Assembly (NCBI GenBank): GCA_040414495.1
Contig: JBEDUI010000212.1
Location: 1-30,556 of the forward strand
From: DATAVB01 sp040414495
Lineage (GTDB): Bacteria; Actinomycetota; Actinomycetes; Mycobacteriales; QHCD01
Length of the DNA stretch: 30,556 nt
Direction: 5' to 3'
Positions 15,733 to 23,799 of the stretch are shown here, in pieces (position 1 is the first letter of the stretch; each line of letters begins with the position of its first letter). Below the pieces are notes generated by a model. That model saw only the letters and a list, made by a program, of their open reading frames with translations. It had not been told where the DNA came from and did no database searches. A program made the position numbers and the translations under genes.

Positions 15733-16046
15733 CCACGCATTGAGGGAGAGCGGGGGGCTGCGCGGCCGCGGTGCCGAATTCCGGTTGCCCAGCACCGAGG
15801 AGGAACGAACGCCGGCCCAGCCTTGCGCACGCACGTGCGGAATGCGGCCTGCCCGCTGACGATCTCAGCCCGGCGGTAGCTGCAACGCGCTTCGGCCGGG
15901 CTGAATCTGGGGCCGGTGCCGGCGCACCCACACGGACCAGACACAGATCCGGCCTAGCACCTAATGCCGCAGACAGTCCTCAGTGGACGCAGGGTGCGCG
16001 ATCTGCGGACGCGGCATCAAAATCGCCATCCCGAGTCCCAGCGGGA
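15733..16046. other. Non-coding gap between convergent HNH and dehydrogenase genes
   Basis: About 310 bases. Open frames here are out of phase with family genes, proline/arginine-rich and lack ribosome sites, so I treat them as chance. The only structure is the hairpin at 15865-15904. Confidence 0.55.
15865..15904. terminator. Hairpin between convergent genes, possible bidirectional terminator
   Basis: Perfect 10-base arms TCAGCCCGGC / GCCGGGCTGA with a 20-base loop, about 130-140 bases from the stop codon of each convergent flanking gene. It lacks T tracts. Position between two gene ends suggests transcription termination or read-through control. Confidence 0.45.
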
Positions 16047-17093
16047 TCAGCGGGCCGCGAATTCCACGACGACCTTGACGTCATCGTCACCGCGGAGCAG
16101 CGCATCGGGCCACCGCTCCAACGGCACGCGCCGGGTAAGCAGGCCGGCGAGCCACTGTGGATCAAGCCGTAACAATGTCTCCACCGCCTCCGCATAATGC
16201 CGACGGCCGGCGTTGATTGTCCCAACCATGGCGGCATTGGCGCGCAGCAACAGATTCGGTACTGGCATGCCGATCGGTGGGCCGGCGATGAGCACCATGA
16301 CACCGGCCTGGCCGAGCAGACCGACGGCCGGTGCGACAACCTCAGCCGCGCCCGAACATTCCACGACGATATCGAAATGCTCATTACCGGGCAGTGAACC
16401 AAGATCGTCGCAATAGCTGGCGCCCAAAGCCTTTACCAGATCGACCTTGACCCCACTGCTCATCCGATCGACGACCGTCACCTCCAGACCGGCCGTCATT
16501 CCCGCACCGGCGGTCAGCAAACCGATCGGCCCGGCCCCGGTGACCAGCATGCGCGCCGGCCGTGCCGGTACCCGGCGCGCGATATAGAACGCCGCCTCGA
16601 TCGCCTTACACACCACCGACATCGGCTCGACCAGCACGCCCAACTCGCCGAGCCGGTCGGGCACCGGAATCAGATACGCCGGCTCGCACCGCCAGCGCTG
16701 CCGGCCGAATCCATCAGCGCCGCGAATTCCCTGTTCGAGGTACTTCCCACTGGAACAGAAATCCCAATCGCCCCGCGCACACGCGGCGCATTCGGTGCAG
16801 GGACGCCGCACAATTCCGCTGACCAACTGCCCCGGGGCAAATCCCGACGTGGTCGGCGCGTCCAGCACGCGGCCCACCGCCTCGTGCCCCAGCACCAACC
16901 GCTGGGCGACGCCGGGCCGATTGCTACCCAGAATGTGCAGGTCGGTACCGCAAATGCCGACCAGGAGCGTCTCGACCAGTACCGAGCCTTCCTCCGGCGA
17001 CGGCTCCGGCACGGACGCCACGAGCGCGCTGTCCGGCTGGTGCGGTACGACGCTCATCGCCAGATTGCGATGGCGATCGTCCACAGTGGTCAC
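16047..17093 (-). CDS. Zinc-dependent sugar dehydrogenase (glucose 1-dehydrogenase-like, MDR family)
   Basis: 348-residue NAD(P)-dependent medium-chain dehydrogenase. Catalytic zinc ligands are in GICGTDLH (Cys48) and LGHEA (His70, Glu71). The structural-zinc cysteines are Cys99, 102, 105 and 113 in CTECAACARGDWDFC. LVEPMSVVCKAIEAA (around Glu156) and the Rossmann motif GAGPIGLL (187-194) match the glucose dehydrogenase branch rather than simple alcohol dehydrogenases. I choose the GTG at 17093 because it overlaps the previous stop (GTGA) and gives the usual N-terminal length; ATG at 17057 is the alternative and would start inside the first strand. It is the last gene of the four-gene operon and probably oxidises a sugar or polyol hydroxyl. 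Exact substrate unknown. Confidence 0.88.
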   Translation of the reverse strand: MTTVDDRHRNLAMSVVPHQPDSALVASVPEPSPEEGSVLVETLLVGICGTDLHILGSNRPGVAQRLVLGHEAVGRVLDAPTTSGFAPGQLVSGIVRRPCTECAACARGDWDFCSSGKYLEQGIRGADGFGRQRWRCEPAYLIPVPDRLGELGVLVEPMSVVCKAIEAAFYIARRVPARPARMLVTGAGPIGLLTAGAGMTAGLEVTVVDRMSSGVKVDLVKALGASYCDDLGSLPGNEHFDIVVECSGAAEVVAPAVGLLGQAGVMVLIAGPPIGMPVPNLLLRANAAMVGTINAGRRHYAEAVETLLRLDPQWLAGLLTRRVPLERWPDALLRGDDDVKVVVEFAAR

Positions 17094-17869
17094 CAACACA
17101 CAATCGTTTCGCCGGTGAGGTAATCGGACCCGGCGCCGACCAGGAACAGCACGATCGACGCCATATCCTCCGGCTCGGCAATCCGTTGCAGCCGCGACCG
17201 GTCGCTCTGATCCGGCACATCGCGGGTGGCCAGAAATCGCCCGGTGAACGTAGCGGCCGGCGCGATGCAGTTGACGTTCACATCGAACGGCCGCAACTCC
17301 TCGGCCAGGCACCGGGTGTAATGCGAATTGGCCGCTTTCGCCGCCGCGTAAATGATGCCCTGCCGAGCCGGAACGTGTCCGGCGACCGAACCGACATTCA
17401 CGATCTTGCCGGTGCGTCGCTCCCGCATGTGCTGGCCGGCGTACTTGCAGGTGTACATCGTGGTCAGCACATTGCGTTCGACGACCGAGCGAATATCGTC
17501 CGGGTCGATATCCAACGCATCGTTTGGATCTGGCCGCGGCGTATTCGCGCCGATGTCGCCGCCGGCGTTGTTGATAAGAATATCGATCTGGCCCAGCGCG
17601 CCGATCACGTCGTTGACCAACGTCTCGGTCTGCCCGGCATCGGCGAGGTCAGCGGTGAAGAACGCGGATTTACGGCCGAGCGCCTGAATTTCCTCGACCA
17701 CCTGCTCCCCCGACTCGGCCTCGCCGAACTGCGACGCGGCGCTGGCGTTCACATCGTGAATTGCCACATCGGCGCCGCACCGGGCCAACGTGAGCGCGTA
17801 ATGGCGTCCCAGCCCCCGGCTCGAACCCGTTACCAGGGCGACCTTTCCGGTCAGATCCTCGCTTGCCAT
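17090..17869 (-). CDS. SDR-family oxidoreductase
   Basis: 259-residue classical short-chain dehydrogenase. Cofactor loop TGSSRGLG at residues 14-21; NNAG at 100-103; catalytic Ser161, Tyr174 and Lys178 (YAAAK). There is an insertion after NNAG rich in Asp and Pro (PRPDPNDALDIDPDD), so the substrate pocket differs from the second SDR of this operon. The open frame continues upstream to 18415 only as a shadow of the TIM-barrel gene; the ATG at 17869 gives the normal SDR N-terminus. Spacing is 32 bases after the TIM-barrel stop, and the stop overlaps the dehydrogenase start. Reaction: NAD(P)-linked alcohol/ketone interconversion, probably on a sugar acid or polyol. Confidence 0.92.
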   Translation of the reverse strand: MASEDLTGKVALVTGSSRGLGRHYALTLARCGADVAIHDVNASAASQFGEAESGEQVVEEIQALGRKSAFFTADLADAGQTETLVNDVIGALGQIDILINNAGGDIGANTPRPDPNDALDIDPDDIRSVVERNVLTTMYTCKYAGQHMRERRTGKIVNVGSVAGHVPARQGIIYAAAKAANSHYTRCLAEELRPFDVNVNCIAPAATFTGRFLATRDVPDQSDRSRLQRIAEPEDMASIVLFLVGAGSDYLTGETIVCW

Positions 17870-17901
17870 GACCACACCCAATTCCGTTGTCGAATTCCTG
17901 G

Positions 17902-18921
17902 TTACGCCGGCCGACTCGGCTGCAACGTCCGGACGTAGGCGACGCTCTGTTCCAACTGCCGTCGCTCGTACGCCGCGATCCGCGGTCCGGATTCGCCTTG
18001 CTCGAAGGGGGTTCGCCAGTCGCCGCCGGGACGCGCGTTGGCGTACACAACCCGCAGGGCCGCCGCGAGCTGAGCCGGTACGCGGACCGGATAGTCGGGC
18101 CAGAAATCGTCGGCCAATACCCGGATATGCCTGGCCTCCAGGGCCGCCAGCTCGATCGACATGCTGACGCCGGGCACCGTAGCGTCGAGAATCTCCAGCA
18201 ACAGCGGGAAGTCCACAATGCCCTGACCGATCGGGCAACGGACCAGGCGATAACCCTCTTCGCTCAGCCAGATCCAGTAATCCTTCAAATGCACGTTCTT
18301 CACGTACGGCGCGACCCGGCGGAAGAAGTCGATCGGTTCCTCGGCTGTCGCAAGTGGATTCGCCGCATCGAGGTTGATGCCAAAGCGGGGTGAGTCGATC
18401 GATTCGCACAGCCACAGCAACTCTTCGGAGGCCAGGTCCTGGTGGTTCTCCACCGCCAGATTGACCCCGGCCGCCTCGGCCGATTTCGTAGCCGCCTTGA
18501 GCCCGGCGTGTACGTCATCGAGGAACGGCTGCCACCGACCGGCCAGCGGCCGCCGGTCACCACCGATCTTGGCCCCGCCGATCACGGTGCGGACGGTGGG
18601 CGAGCCTATTTGCGTCGCCAACTCGATCACCGCGGCCAGCTTGTCCGGGTCGTAGCCACCGGTGTCCACCGTGACGAACAAGCCGTGCTCGGTGGCGTAA
18701 CCGGCCAGGGCGGCAATATCGGCGCCCTCCAGCATCGTGGCCGGCATTTCCACCCCGGACAGGTTTAACTCCAGCGCCCGGTCCATGACGTCTCGCGGGC
18801 CGAACCGGTCGACACCGGAGTCAGGGGCCAATCCCATGCTGTACGCGTTGCCGGCGACGGCCAGACCCGGCCAGAGCGCAGTGTCCTTTGTGGTCAGTGG
18901 GCTGGTCGATGAGCTGGTCAC
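17902..18921 (-). CDS. Xylose-isomerase-like TIM-barrel protein (sugar isomerase/epimerase family)
   Basis: 339-residue protein of the AP-endonuclease-2 / sugar phosphate isomerase-epimerase superfamily. The metal-binding set typical of the barrel is visible: Glu in NLAVENHQD, Asp in GINLDAANPL, His in VKNVHLKDYW and Glu in SMSIELAALE. About 75 C-terminal residues continue past the barrel. GTG at 18921 overlaps the stop of the upstream SDR (GTGA); GTG at 18933 lies directly on GGAGG with no spacer and is less likely. Partner enzymes are all sugar-type dehydrogenases, so it likely isomerises or epimerises a ketose or keto-acid made by one of them. Specific substrate not recognisable. Confidence 0.85.
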   Translation of the reverse strand: MTSSSTSPLTTKDTALWPGLAVAGNAYSMGLAPDSGVDRFGPRDVMDRALELNLSGVEMPATMLEGADIAALAGYATEHGLFVTVDTGGYDPDKLAAVIELATQIGSPTVRTVIGGAKIGGDRRPLAGRWQPFLDDVHAGLKAATKSAEAAGVNLAVENHQDLASEELLWLCESIDSPRFGINLDAANPLATAEEPIDFFRRVAPYVKNVHLKDYWIWLSEEGYRLVRCPIGQGIVDFPLLLEILDATVPGVSMSIELAALEARHIRVLADDFWPDYPVRVPAQLAAALRVVYANARPGGDWRTPFEQGESGPRIAAYERRQLEQSVAYVRTLQPSRPA

Positions 18922-19685
18922 TGGGCGGTCCACCCTCCATCGATGACAAGTGTCGAGCCGGTCATGAAGCTGGACGCGTCCGAGGCGAGGAAGATCGCCG
19001 CGCCACCTAACTCATCCGGGTTTCCCCAGCGCCCCAACGGAATCCGGTCAGTGAAGTACTTGTTTTTCTCCGGATCTTCCAACACCGGGATGTTCAGGTC
19101 GGTGGCGAACGGCCCCGGGCACAAGGCATTCACCGTAATTCCCGCGCCAGCCCATTCCAGCGCCAGCACCTTCGTCAATTGCATGACGGCGGCCTTGCTC
19201 GAGCAGTACGCGCTACGTTCGGGCAACGCGCCCAGGCCGAGCATGGAACCAACGTTGATCACCCGGCCGTACCGCTGCCTTTTCATCTGCGGCGCGACGG
19301 CGCGAGCGCACAGGTACGGCGCTTTGAGGTTGGTGGCCTGGACCAGATCCCAGCTCTCTTCGTCGAATTCCTCGATCGGCTTACGAATATTGATCCCGGC
19401 GTTGTTGACCAGGATGTCAATGCGACCGAATTCGGCCACCACCGTGTCGACGGCGCGTTGCACATCCTCGGCCCGGGTGACGTCCGCGCCGATCCCCATC
19501 GTTCGTCGCCCAAACTTTTCGGCGACCTCGCTCGCCGCCTGCTGTGCCTGCGCCTCCTGCCGGCTGACCACGGCCACGGCCGCACCCGCTTCGGCGAATG
19601 CACGGGCCATCACCAATCCGAGTCCGCGGTTGCCGCCGGTGATCAGGGCAACCCGCCCGTCCAGGGAGAACGACTCCAACGCCAT
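18918..19685 (-). CDS. SDR-family oxidoreductase, gluconate 5-dehydrogenase / KduD-like
   Basis: 255-residue classical SDR. Cofactor loop TGGNRGLG at 16-23, NNAG at 94-97, catalytic Ser147, Tyr160 and Lys164 (YCSSK), and the C-terminal SSFMTGSTLVIDGGW. The opening ESFSLDGRVALITGG and NIRKPIEEFDEESWDLV resemble gluconate 5-dehydrogenase and 2-deoxy-gluconate 3-dehydrogenase proteins, so a sugar-acid substrate is likely. ATG at 19685 has AGGAGAGG eight bases upstream, the best ribosome site of the operon. It is the first gene; the promoter should lie in the 117 bases up to the next gene, but I cannot place it. Confidence 0.9.
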   Translation of the reverse strand: MALESFSLDGRVALITGGNRGLGLVMARAFAEAGAAVAVVSRQEAQAQQAASEVAEKFGRRTMGIGADVTRAEDVQRAVDTVVAEFGRIDILVNNAGINIRKPIEEFDEESWDLVQATNLKAPYLCARAVAPQMKRQRYGRVINVGSMLGLGALPERSAYCSSKAAVMQLTKVLALEWAGAGITVNALCPGPFATDLNIPVLEDPEKNKYFTDRIPLGRWGNPDELGGAAIFLASDASSFMTGSTLVIDGGWTAQ

Positions 19686-19802
19686 AAAACAAACCTCTCC
19701 TACGATCCGGGCCGGCCGACGATCACGCCCTAGTATCTGTCGCGAGCCGCCGTGTGCGCGAGGCGCCGACCGCCTCGTCCTGAAGCGGCCATGCGCGAGA
19801 AG

Positions 19803-20414
19803 CTAAAGAGTGGCGAGCTTCTCGAACGCCGTCGCGGGCGGGCCATCGTCGAGCCGACGCCGAATCATCGCGGCGGATTCCGCGGCCGGGAGCACCGACG
19901 TATCCACCTCCAGGTCATAAATTCCTGGCTTGTGAACGGCTTCCTGCCAACGCAACACCGGCTCGGGCACGGGTCCATCCGGCGCGTTATCGGCTCCCCA
20001 GGTCGCCCGCCGCCGCTGCATCACCACATCGAGCGGACAGCGCACACCCACGAACAACACGGGAAGACCGGAAAGTCGGCGGGCACAATCCACCAGAATC
20101 CCGCGCGGCGCCGAATACCAATCGTGGTGCCCGACATCGGCGACCACATTGACGCCCAGCCGCGCATGCGTGGCGATCGATTCGTACATCGCCTGGTACA
20201 GCAGCACTACCAGTGGTTCCAGGTCGGGACGCTCACCACCGGGCCGCAGCCCGATTCCGGGCTGGTAGCGCGCCGGGGTCATTTCCTTGAAACCGTCGAC
20301 GCCCAGGTTCATCCACACGCCCTCGAACGATTCCTGGATCGCCTCGGCGATGCTGGACTTGCCCGCCCGCGGAGTGCCGTTGAGAATGACAATCTGGCCG
20401 GTGCCCGTGCTCAT
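19803..20414 (-). CDS. Chloramphenicol phosphotransferase-like kinase
   Basis: 203-residue P-loop kinase of the CPT family. Walker A is GTPRAGKSS (13-21). GVDGFKEMTP carries Asp40 at the position of the catalytic base of the Streptomyces chloramphenicol 3'-O-phosphotransferase. VGVRCPLDV and the late motif HKPGIYDLEVDTS also match that enzyme. ATG at 20414 has GGAGG six bases upstream. CPT-like genes are widespread outside producers, and most have no tested substrate; a role in resistance to a phenicol or phosphorylation of another alcohol are both open. It is divergent from yciO with 92 bases between starts, and lies 117 bases upstream of the SDR operon on the same strand. Confidence 0.85.
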   Translation of the reverse strand: MSTGTGQIVILNGTPRAGKSSIAEAIQESFEGVWMNLGVDGFKEMTPARYQPGIGLRPGGERPDLEPLVVLLYQAMYESIATHARLGVNVVADVGHHDWYSAPRGILVDCARRLSGLPVLFVGVRCPLDVVMQRRRATWGADNAPDGPVPEPVLRWQEAVHKPGIYDLEVDTSVLPAAESAAMIRRRLDDGPPATAFEKLATL

Positions 20415-20494
20415 CGCGTTCCTCCGCCGGTGCCTGGGTCAGTCCTGTGTGGATCATCCGTAGTGGCCGATTTCGGCGCGGTGGGCACCGCGAC

Positions 20495-20500
20495 TACGCT
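20495..20500 (+). promoter_or_regulatory. -10 box for a leaderless yciO transcript
   Basis: TACGCT ends six bases before the ATG at 20507 and no Shine-Dalgarno sequence is present, a pattern that predicts transcription starting at or next to the ATG. A weak -35-like TTCGGC is seen at 20472-20477. Confidence 0.5.
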
Positions 20501-20506
20501 CCAACC

Positions 20507-21127
20507 ATGGCACGGTACTTCGACGTACACCCGGACAACCCGCAGCGGCGCACGATCGGACAGGTCGTCGACATTGTACGAGACGACGGTCTGATCGCGT
20601 ACCCGACGGACTCGTGCTTCGCGCTCGGCTGTCAACTTGGCAACCGCGATGGGCTCGGCCGCATCCGATCCATCCGTCACCTCGACCAACGGCACCACTT
20701 CACGCTGGTGTGCAAGGACTTCGCGCAGCTCGGCCAATTCGTGCACATCAGCAACACGGTGTTCCGCGCGGTCAAGGCGTCCACCCCGGGCAGCTACACG
20801 TTCATTCTGCCGGCCACGCAGGAGGTGCCGCGCCGACTGCTGCACCCGAAGAAGAAAACCGTCGGCGTACGGATTCCCGACCACGCCGTGGCCCAGGCTC
20901 TGCTGGACGAGCTCGGCGAGCCGATGGTGTCCAGCACGTTGCTGCTCCCCGACCAGGACGAGCCGATGACCCAGGGCTGGGAAATCAAAGAGCGCCTCGA
21001 TCACGAGGTCGACGCGGTGATCGATTCCGGTGACTGTGGCACCGAACCGACCACCGTCGTCGACTTCTCGGACGGAGAGCCCGAGATCATCCGGCGTGGA
21101 TCAGGCGACCCATCCCGATTCGAATAA
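20507..21127 (+). CDS. yciO: YciO-type Sua5/YrdC family protein
   Basis: 206-residue cytoplasmic protein. It aligns by eye with E. coli YciO along its whole length: YFDVHPDNPQRRTIGQVVDI, GLIAYPTDSCFALGCQLGN, ASTPGSYTFILPATQEVPRRLL, KKKTVGVRIPDH and PTTVVDFSDGEPEIIRRGSGD. The Sua5/YrdC fold binds double-stranded RNA or ATP; true Sua5/TsaC makes threonylcarbamoyl-AMP for tRNA t6A37. YciO paralogues are less certain in role, and the genome probably has a separate Sua5. The frame is open to 20447, but the ATG at 20507 gives the family N-terminus and sits behind a -10 box. It converges on the dioxygenase gene with six bases between stops. Confidence 0.9.
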   Translation: MARYFDVHPDNPQRRTIGQVVDIVRDDGLIAYPTDSCFALGCQLGNRDGLGRIRSIRHLDQRHHFTLVCKDFAQLGQFVHISNTVFRAVKASTPGSYTFILPATQEVPRRLLHPKKKTVGVRIPDHAVAQALLDELGEPMVSSTLLLPDQDEPMTQGWEIKERLDHEVDAVIDSGDCGTEPTTVVDFSDGEPEIIRRGSGDPSRFE

Positions 21128-21133
21128 CGCCGT

Positions 21134-21967
21134 TCAGGAGGCGTATTCGGGCGCGTGCTCGGCCAACCAGCCGCGCAATGGCACATCATCATCAGTCGGT
21201 GAGTAGTGGCCGTTGCAGTTGACGCCATAACCGAGCAGTTGCTTACGGATCGGGCTGCTCTCAGGCCACAGATCCTGCACAGTCATGTCGTCCTTGGTCC
21301 GGATCCAGCGGTAGCCGTAACCGTAGAAGAGGACCTTACGGGTCACGTCTGACCAGTTAGGACTGGCGGCGTGCCACAGTCGACGGTCGAAAAACACCGC
21401 TGTACCTGGCTTCGCCAGCACCGGGACCGCGCCTTCGGGCTGGCCTTCGCCGGTCTCCGGCCGCTTGAGGTTGTCGTTGAGGTGGCTGCCCGGCACGACC
21501 CAGAAATTGCCGCGCCCGGCGACACTGGTGTCCGACAGGAAATACGCGACCTTGATGGACAGTCGCGGGCGCGGATGCGTTTCCATGTCGAAATTGACCC
21601 GGCCCGAGTCCTGGTGCCAACCGAACGTCTTGTCATCCTGCGGCTTGCCCGAAGGCTGGGTGACGATAAGGTGCCCGTGGTACAGGTAGATGTTCCAACC
21701 GAGAATTCCCCACACCTTGGGCAGAATCCGCTCGTAATCGACCAGGTCAGTGAAAACCTTGTCCTCACAGACGAAGTTCGCATAGAACATCGCCTTCTTC
21801 GGATCATGACCGTCGGCCAGCCGCTGCTCGTTCAGCCGGTCAGCGGCGGCGGTCAGCTTTTCCACCTGCTCCTGTGACAGTGCGTTCTCGATGTACAGAA
21901 TTCCGGTTTCGTCAAACGTACGGCGTTCCTCGGCGGTGAGGCTGTACTGCAGGCACGAGGGATCCAC
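21134..21967 (-). CDS. Phytanoyl-CoA dioxygenase (PhyH) family oxygenase
   Basis: 277-residue Fe(II)/2-oxoglutarate-dependent oxygenase. The HxD motif is His118-Gln-Asp120 (GWHQDSG), the distal histidine is His199 (RRLWHAASPN) and Arg210 is placed to bind 2-oxoglutarate. Bacterial PhyH proteins hydroxylate many small substrates, not only CoA esters. GTG at 21967 has AAGGAG seven bases upstream. It lies 416 bases downstream of the RraA-like gene on the same strand, so it may have its own promoter. In this locus it could hydroxylate the transported compound as the first catabolic step; that is inference. Confidence 0.88.
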   Translation of the reverse strand: MDPSCLQYSLTAEERRTFDETGILYIENALSQEQVEKLTAAADRLNEQRLADGHDPKKAMFYANFVCEDKVFTDLVDYERILPKVWGILGWNIYLYHGHLIVTQPSGKPQDDKTFGWHQDSGRVNFDMETHPRPRLSIKVAYFLSDTSVAGRGNFWVVPGSHLNDNLKRPETGEGQPEGAVPVLAKPGTAVFFDRRLWHAASPNWSDVTRKVLFYGYGYRWIRTKDDMTVQDLWPESSPIRKQLLGYGVNCNGHYSPTDDDVPLRGWLAEHAPEYAS

Positions 21968-22383
21968 GTCAATTCTCCTTCAGAAGCGATTCCCAGAGAT
22001 AGGCGCTCACCGCCATGGAACCGCATCTGTCGCGGCCATTCCGCCAGATGTCCTCGCCGGACAACGCTCGCGCCTCCTGGATCCGGCCCGGTCGAGCCGG
22101 CTACTAACCAGCATGGTCATTCCGGTGAGTGCTCACAACCAACGACCGTGGCCACATCCGGGCGAATTATCGGCATGCGGAAATACGGCTGGAATAACCG
22201 GGCCGGCGCCACACCCAGGCAGAACCGCAGAACCCGCCGCAGCGGAACGCTGGGCAGCAGTTACGCCGCCACCGTCCGAATTTCGGCTGGCGGATTCGAA
22301 GGACTGGCATCGCCTCCGCTGTAGCGGCCTACCAGCCCGGCCCCGCGCTGCGAACACCGCTCCGAATGCCGCATCGGCCGAAA
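21968..22383. other. Intergenic region between RraA-like and PhyH genes
   Basis: About 416 bases with no convincing gene. An 84-codon minus-strand frame begins with a GTG overlapping the RraA stop (GTGA) but has no recognisable domain, is low in complexity and has no ribosome site of its own. The end near 21990 should hold the promoter for the dioxygenase gene, although I cannot assign boxes. Confidence 0.5.
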
Positions 22384-23151
22384 TCACAGGCCGGAGTAAT
22401 ACCGTTCAACCGCGTCGACGTCGACGGTCGGGTCGGCGGGCAGGCCCAACGCGGCGTAGTGCTTGCGCCGGGCGTGCATGTCGGCCAGCAGGATCGCGCG
22501 TGCGTGCGTCGCGACCTCGGGCGCGACCTCTCGCGGCACGACCACCACACCATCGTCGTCGCAACCCACGATGTCGCCGGGCCGGACCTGCACTCCCCCG
22601 CAAGCGATGGTGCCCTGCACCTCGACGACCTTGATCCGGCCAGGAATGATCGTGCGGCCGCGGTGCCGCGACACGACCGGGGTCCGCTGCCGCGCAACTT
22701 CGGCGGTGTCCCGGCAATAGCCGTCGGTGATGATGCCGACCGCGCCGCGGGTGACCGCGCCCATCGTGTTTTCCGAACCCCAGAAACCAACCTCGCGTCC
22801 ACCGCCGGCGTCGGTCACCACGACGTGCCCCGGCGCCAGATCGTCGGGCAGTCGCATGTGTCCGGTCTCCTCGAACCAGATCCGGTGCGCCTCGACAATG
22901 TCCTGTGTGGTCTCCAGCTTCCACATAGGACGGTTGGAGGGCACGCAGCGCATGGTCGCGGCCTCGCCCCAGAACTTCATTCCCTGCCAGATCGGGCGCA
23001 CCTGCGGATCCATCAATCCGATGTCGAAATAGCCGATTCCATCCATCGCATCGCAGACGTCGACGACACGTAGATGTTGATACAGGCTGCCGAGTTTCGC
23101 CGGATCGGCATGCTCAAGGCTGGCGGCGTTGTTCTGGCTTGTGACAGACAC
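22384..23151 (-). CDS. RraA / HMG-aldolase-like protein
   Basis: 255-residue member of the RraA-like superfamily, which includes 4-hydroxy-4-methyl-2-oxoglutarate / 4-carboxy-4-hydroxy-2-oxoadipate aldolases and oxaloacetate decarboxylases. The core motif is GFWGSENTMGAVTRGAVGIITDGYCRD, with the Arg-Asp pair (RD) that holds pyruvate and metal in the aldolases, and later GDIVGCDDDGVVVVP. It is longer than RNase-regulator RraA (about 160 residues) because of an N-terminal part, so an enzyme is more likely than an RNase E inhibitor. GTG at 23151 is preceded by AAAGGA. The neighbouring oxygenase and FadR-type regulator support a catabolic aldolase or lyase. Substrate unknown. Confidence 0.87.
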   Translation of the reverse strand: MSVTSQNNAASLEHADPAKLGSLYQHLRVVDVCDAMDGIGYFDIGLMDPQVRPIWQGMKFWGEAATMRCVPSNRPMWKLETTQDIVEAHRIWFEETGHMRLPDDLAPGHVVVTDAGGGREVGFWGSENTMGAVTRGAVGIITDGYCRDTAEVARQRTPVVSRHRGRTIIPGRIKVVEVQGTIACGGVQVRPGDIVGCDDDGVVVVPREVAPEVATHARAILLADMHARRKHYAALGLPADPTVDVDAVERYYSGL

Positions 23152-23268
23152 GGTGATCCTTTCCTCGTACGGGACAAGGTTGTGGTTGACACTCGTGAAC
23201 CGTAAATAAAACGAAGGGAATAGATCCCAGACGATTGGCCCGACTTTATCGCCCGCCGCCGAGACCGG

Positions 23269-23799
23269 TCAATCGTTTCGCCTTTCTGATTGGCTTTTTC
23301 GGTGCCGGCGGGCTCGTTCCACGTAGCCCTGCCAGCCACGGGCAATTGCCGCGACCTCGTCCTCCCGCAGTTCTCGTTTAACGACACCGGGAATTCCTGC
23401 CACCAATGATCGCGGCGGCACATCGGTCCCTTCTCGAAGGACCGTTCCGGCCGCGATCAGGCTGCCCCGCCCAATGTGAACACCATTGAGTAGCACCGCC
23501 CGCATTCCGACCAGGCAGTCACTGTCCACAGTGGTTCCGTGCAGGATCGCGCCGTGGCCCACCGTAACCCGATCGCCTACCAAGGTGGGAAATCCGGGAT
23601 CGGCGTGGATCACGGTGCCGTCCTGGATATTCGTATCGGCGCCGATCTGAATCTCCTCCTCATCGGCGCGCAACACGCAGCCGTACCAGATGCTCGCCCG
23701 CGCTCCGACGCTCACCCGTCCGACCAGGGTCGCGGTTGGCAGCACAATCGCGTCCGGCGCCAGCACCGGCTCGGCACCCTCGAACGGCAGCAGATTCAC
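23269..23799 (-). CDS. Gamma-carbonic-anhydrase-fold hexapeptide protein
   Basis: 176-residue left-handed beta-helix protein (PaaY/CaiE/YrdA group), with hexapeptide repeats from about residue 12 to 140. Zinc histidines His65 (VIHAD), His82 and His87 (GHGAILH) are all present, so metal binding is expected. PaaY of phenylacetate and CaiE of carnitine metabolism belong to this group and act on CoA thioesters (PaaY is a thioesterase); a similar role fits the CoA-transferase and crotonase across the divergent promoter. Carbonic anhydrase activity is also possible. GTG at 23799 overlaps the regulator stop (GTGA). Confidence 0.88.
   Translation of the reverse strand: MNLLPFEGAEPVLAPDAIVLPTATLVGRVSVGARASIWYGCVLRADEEEIQIGADTNIQDGTVIHADPGFPTLVGDRVTVGHGAILHGTTVDSDCLVGMRAVLLNGVHIGRGSLIAAGTVLREGTDVPPRSLVAGIPGVVKRELREDEVAAIARGWQGYVERARRHRKSQSERRND

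Noticed and set aside
22133..22387. 84-codon minus-strand frame overlapping the RraA-like stop by GTGA
   Set aside because: Low-complexity Ala/Gly/Arg sequence, no domain, no ribosome site; kept only as part of the intergenic description.
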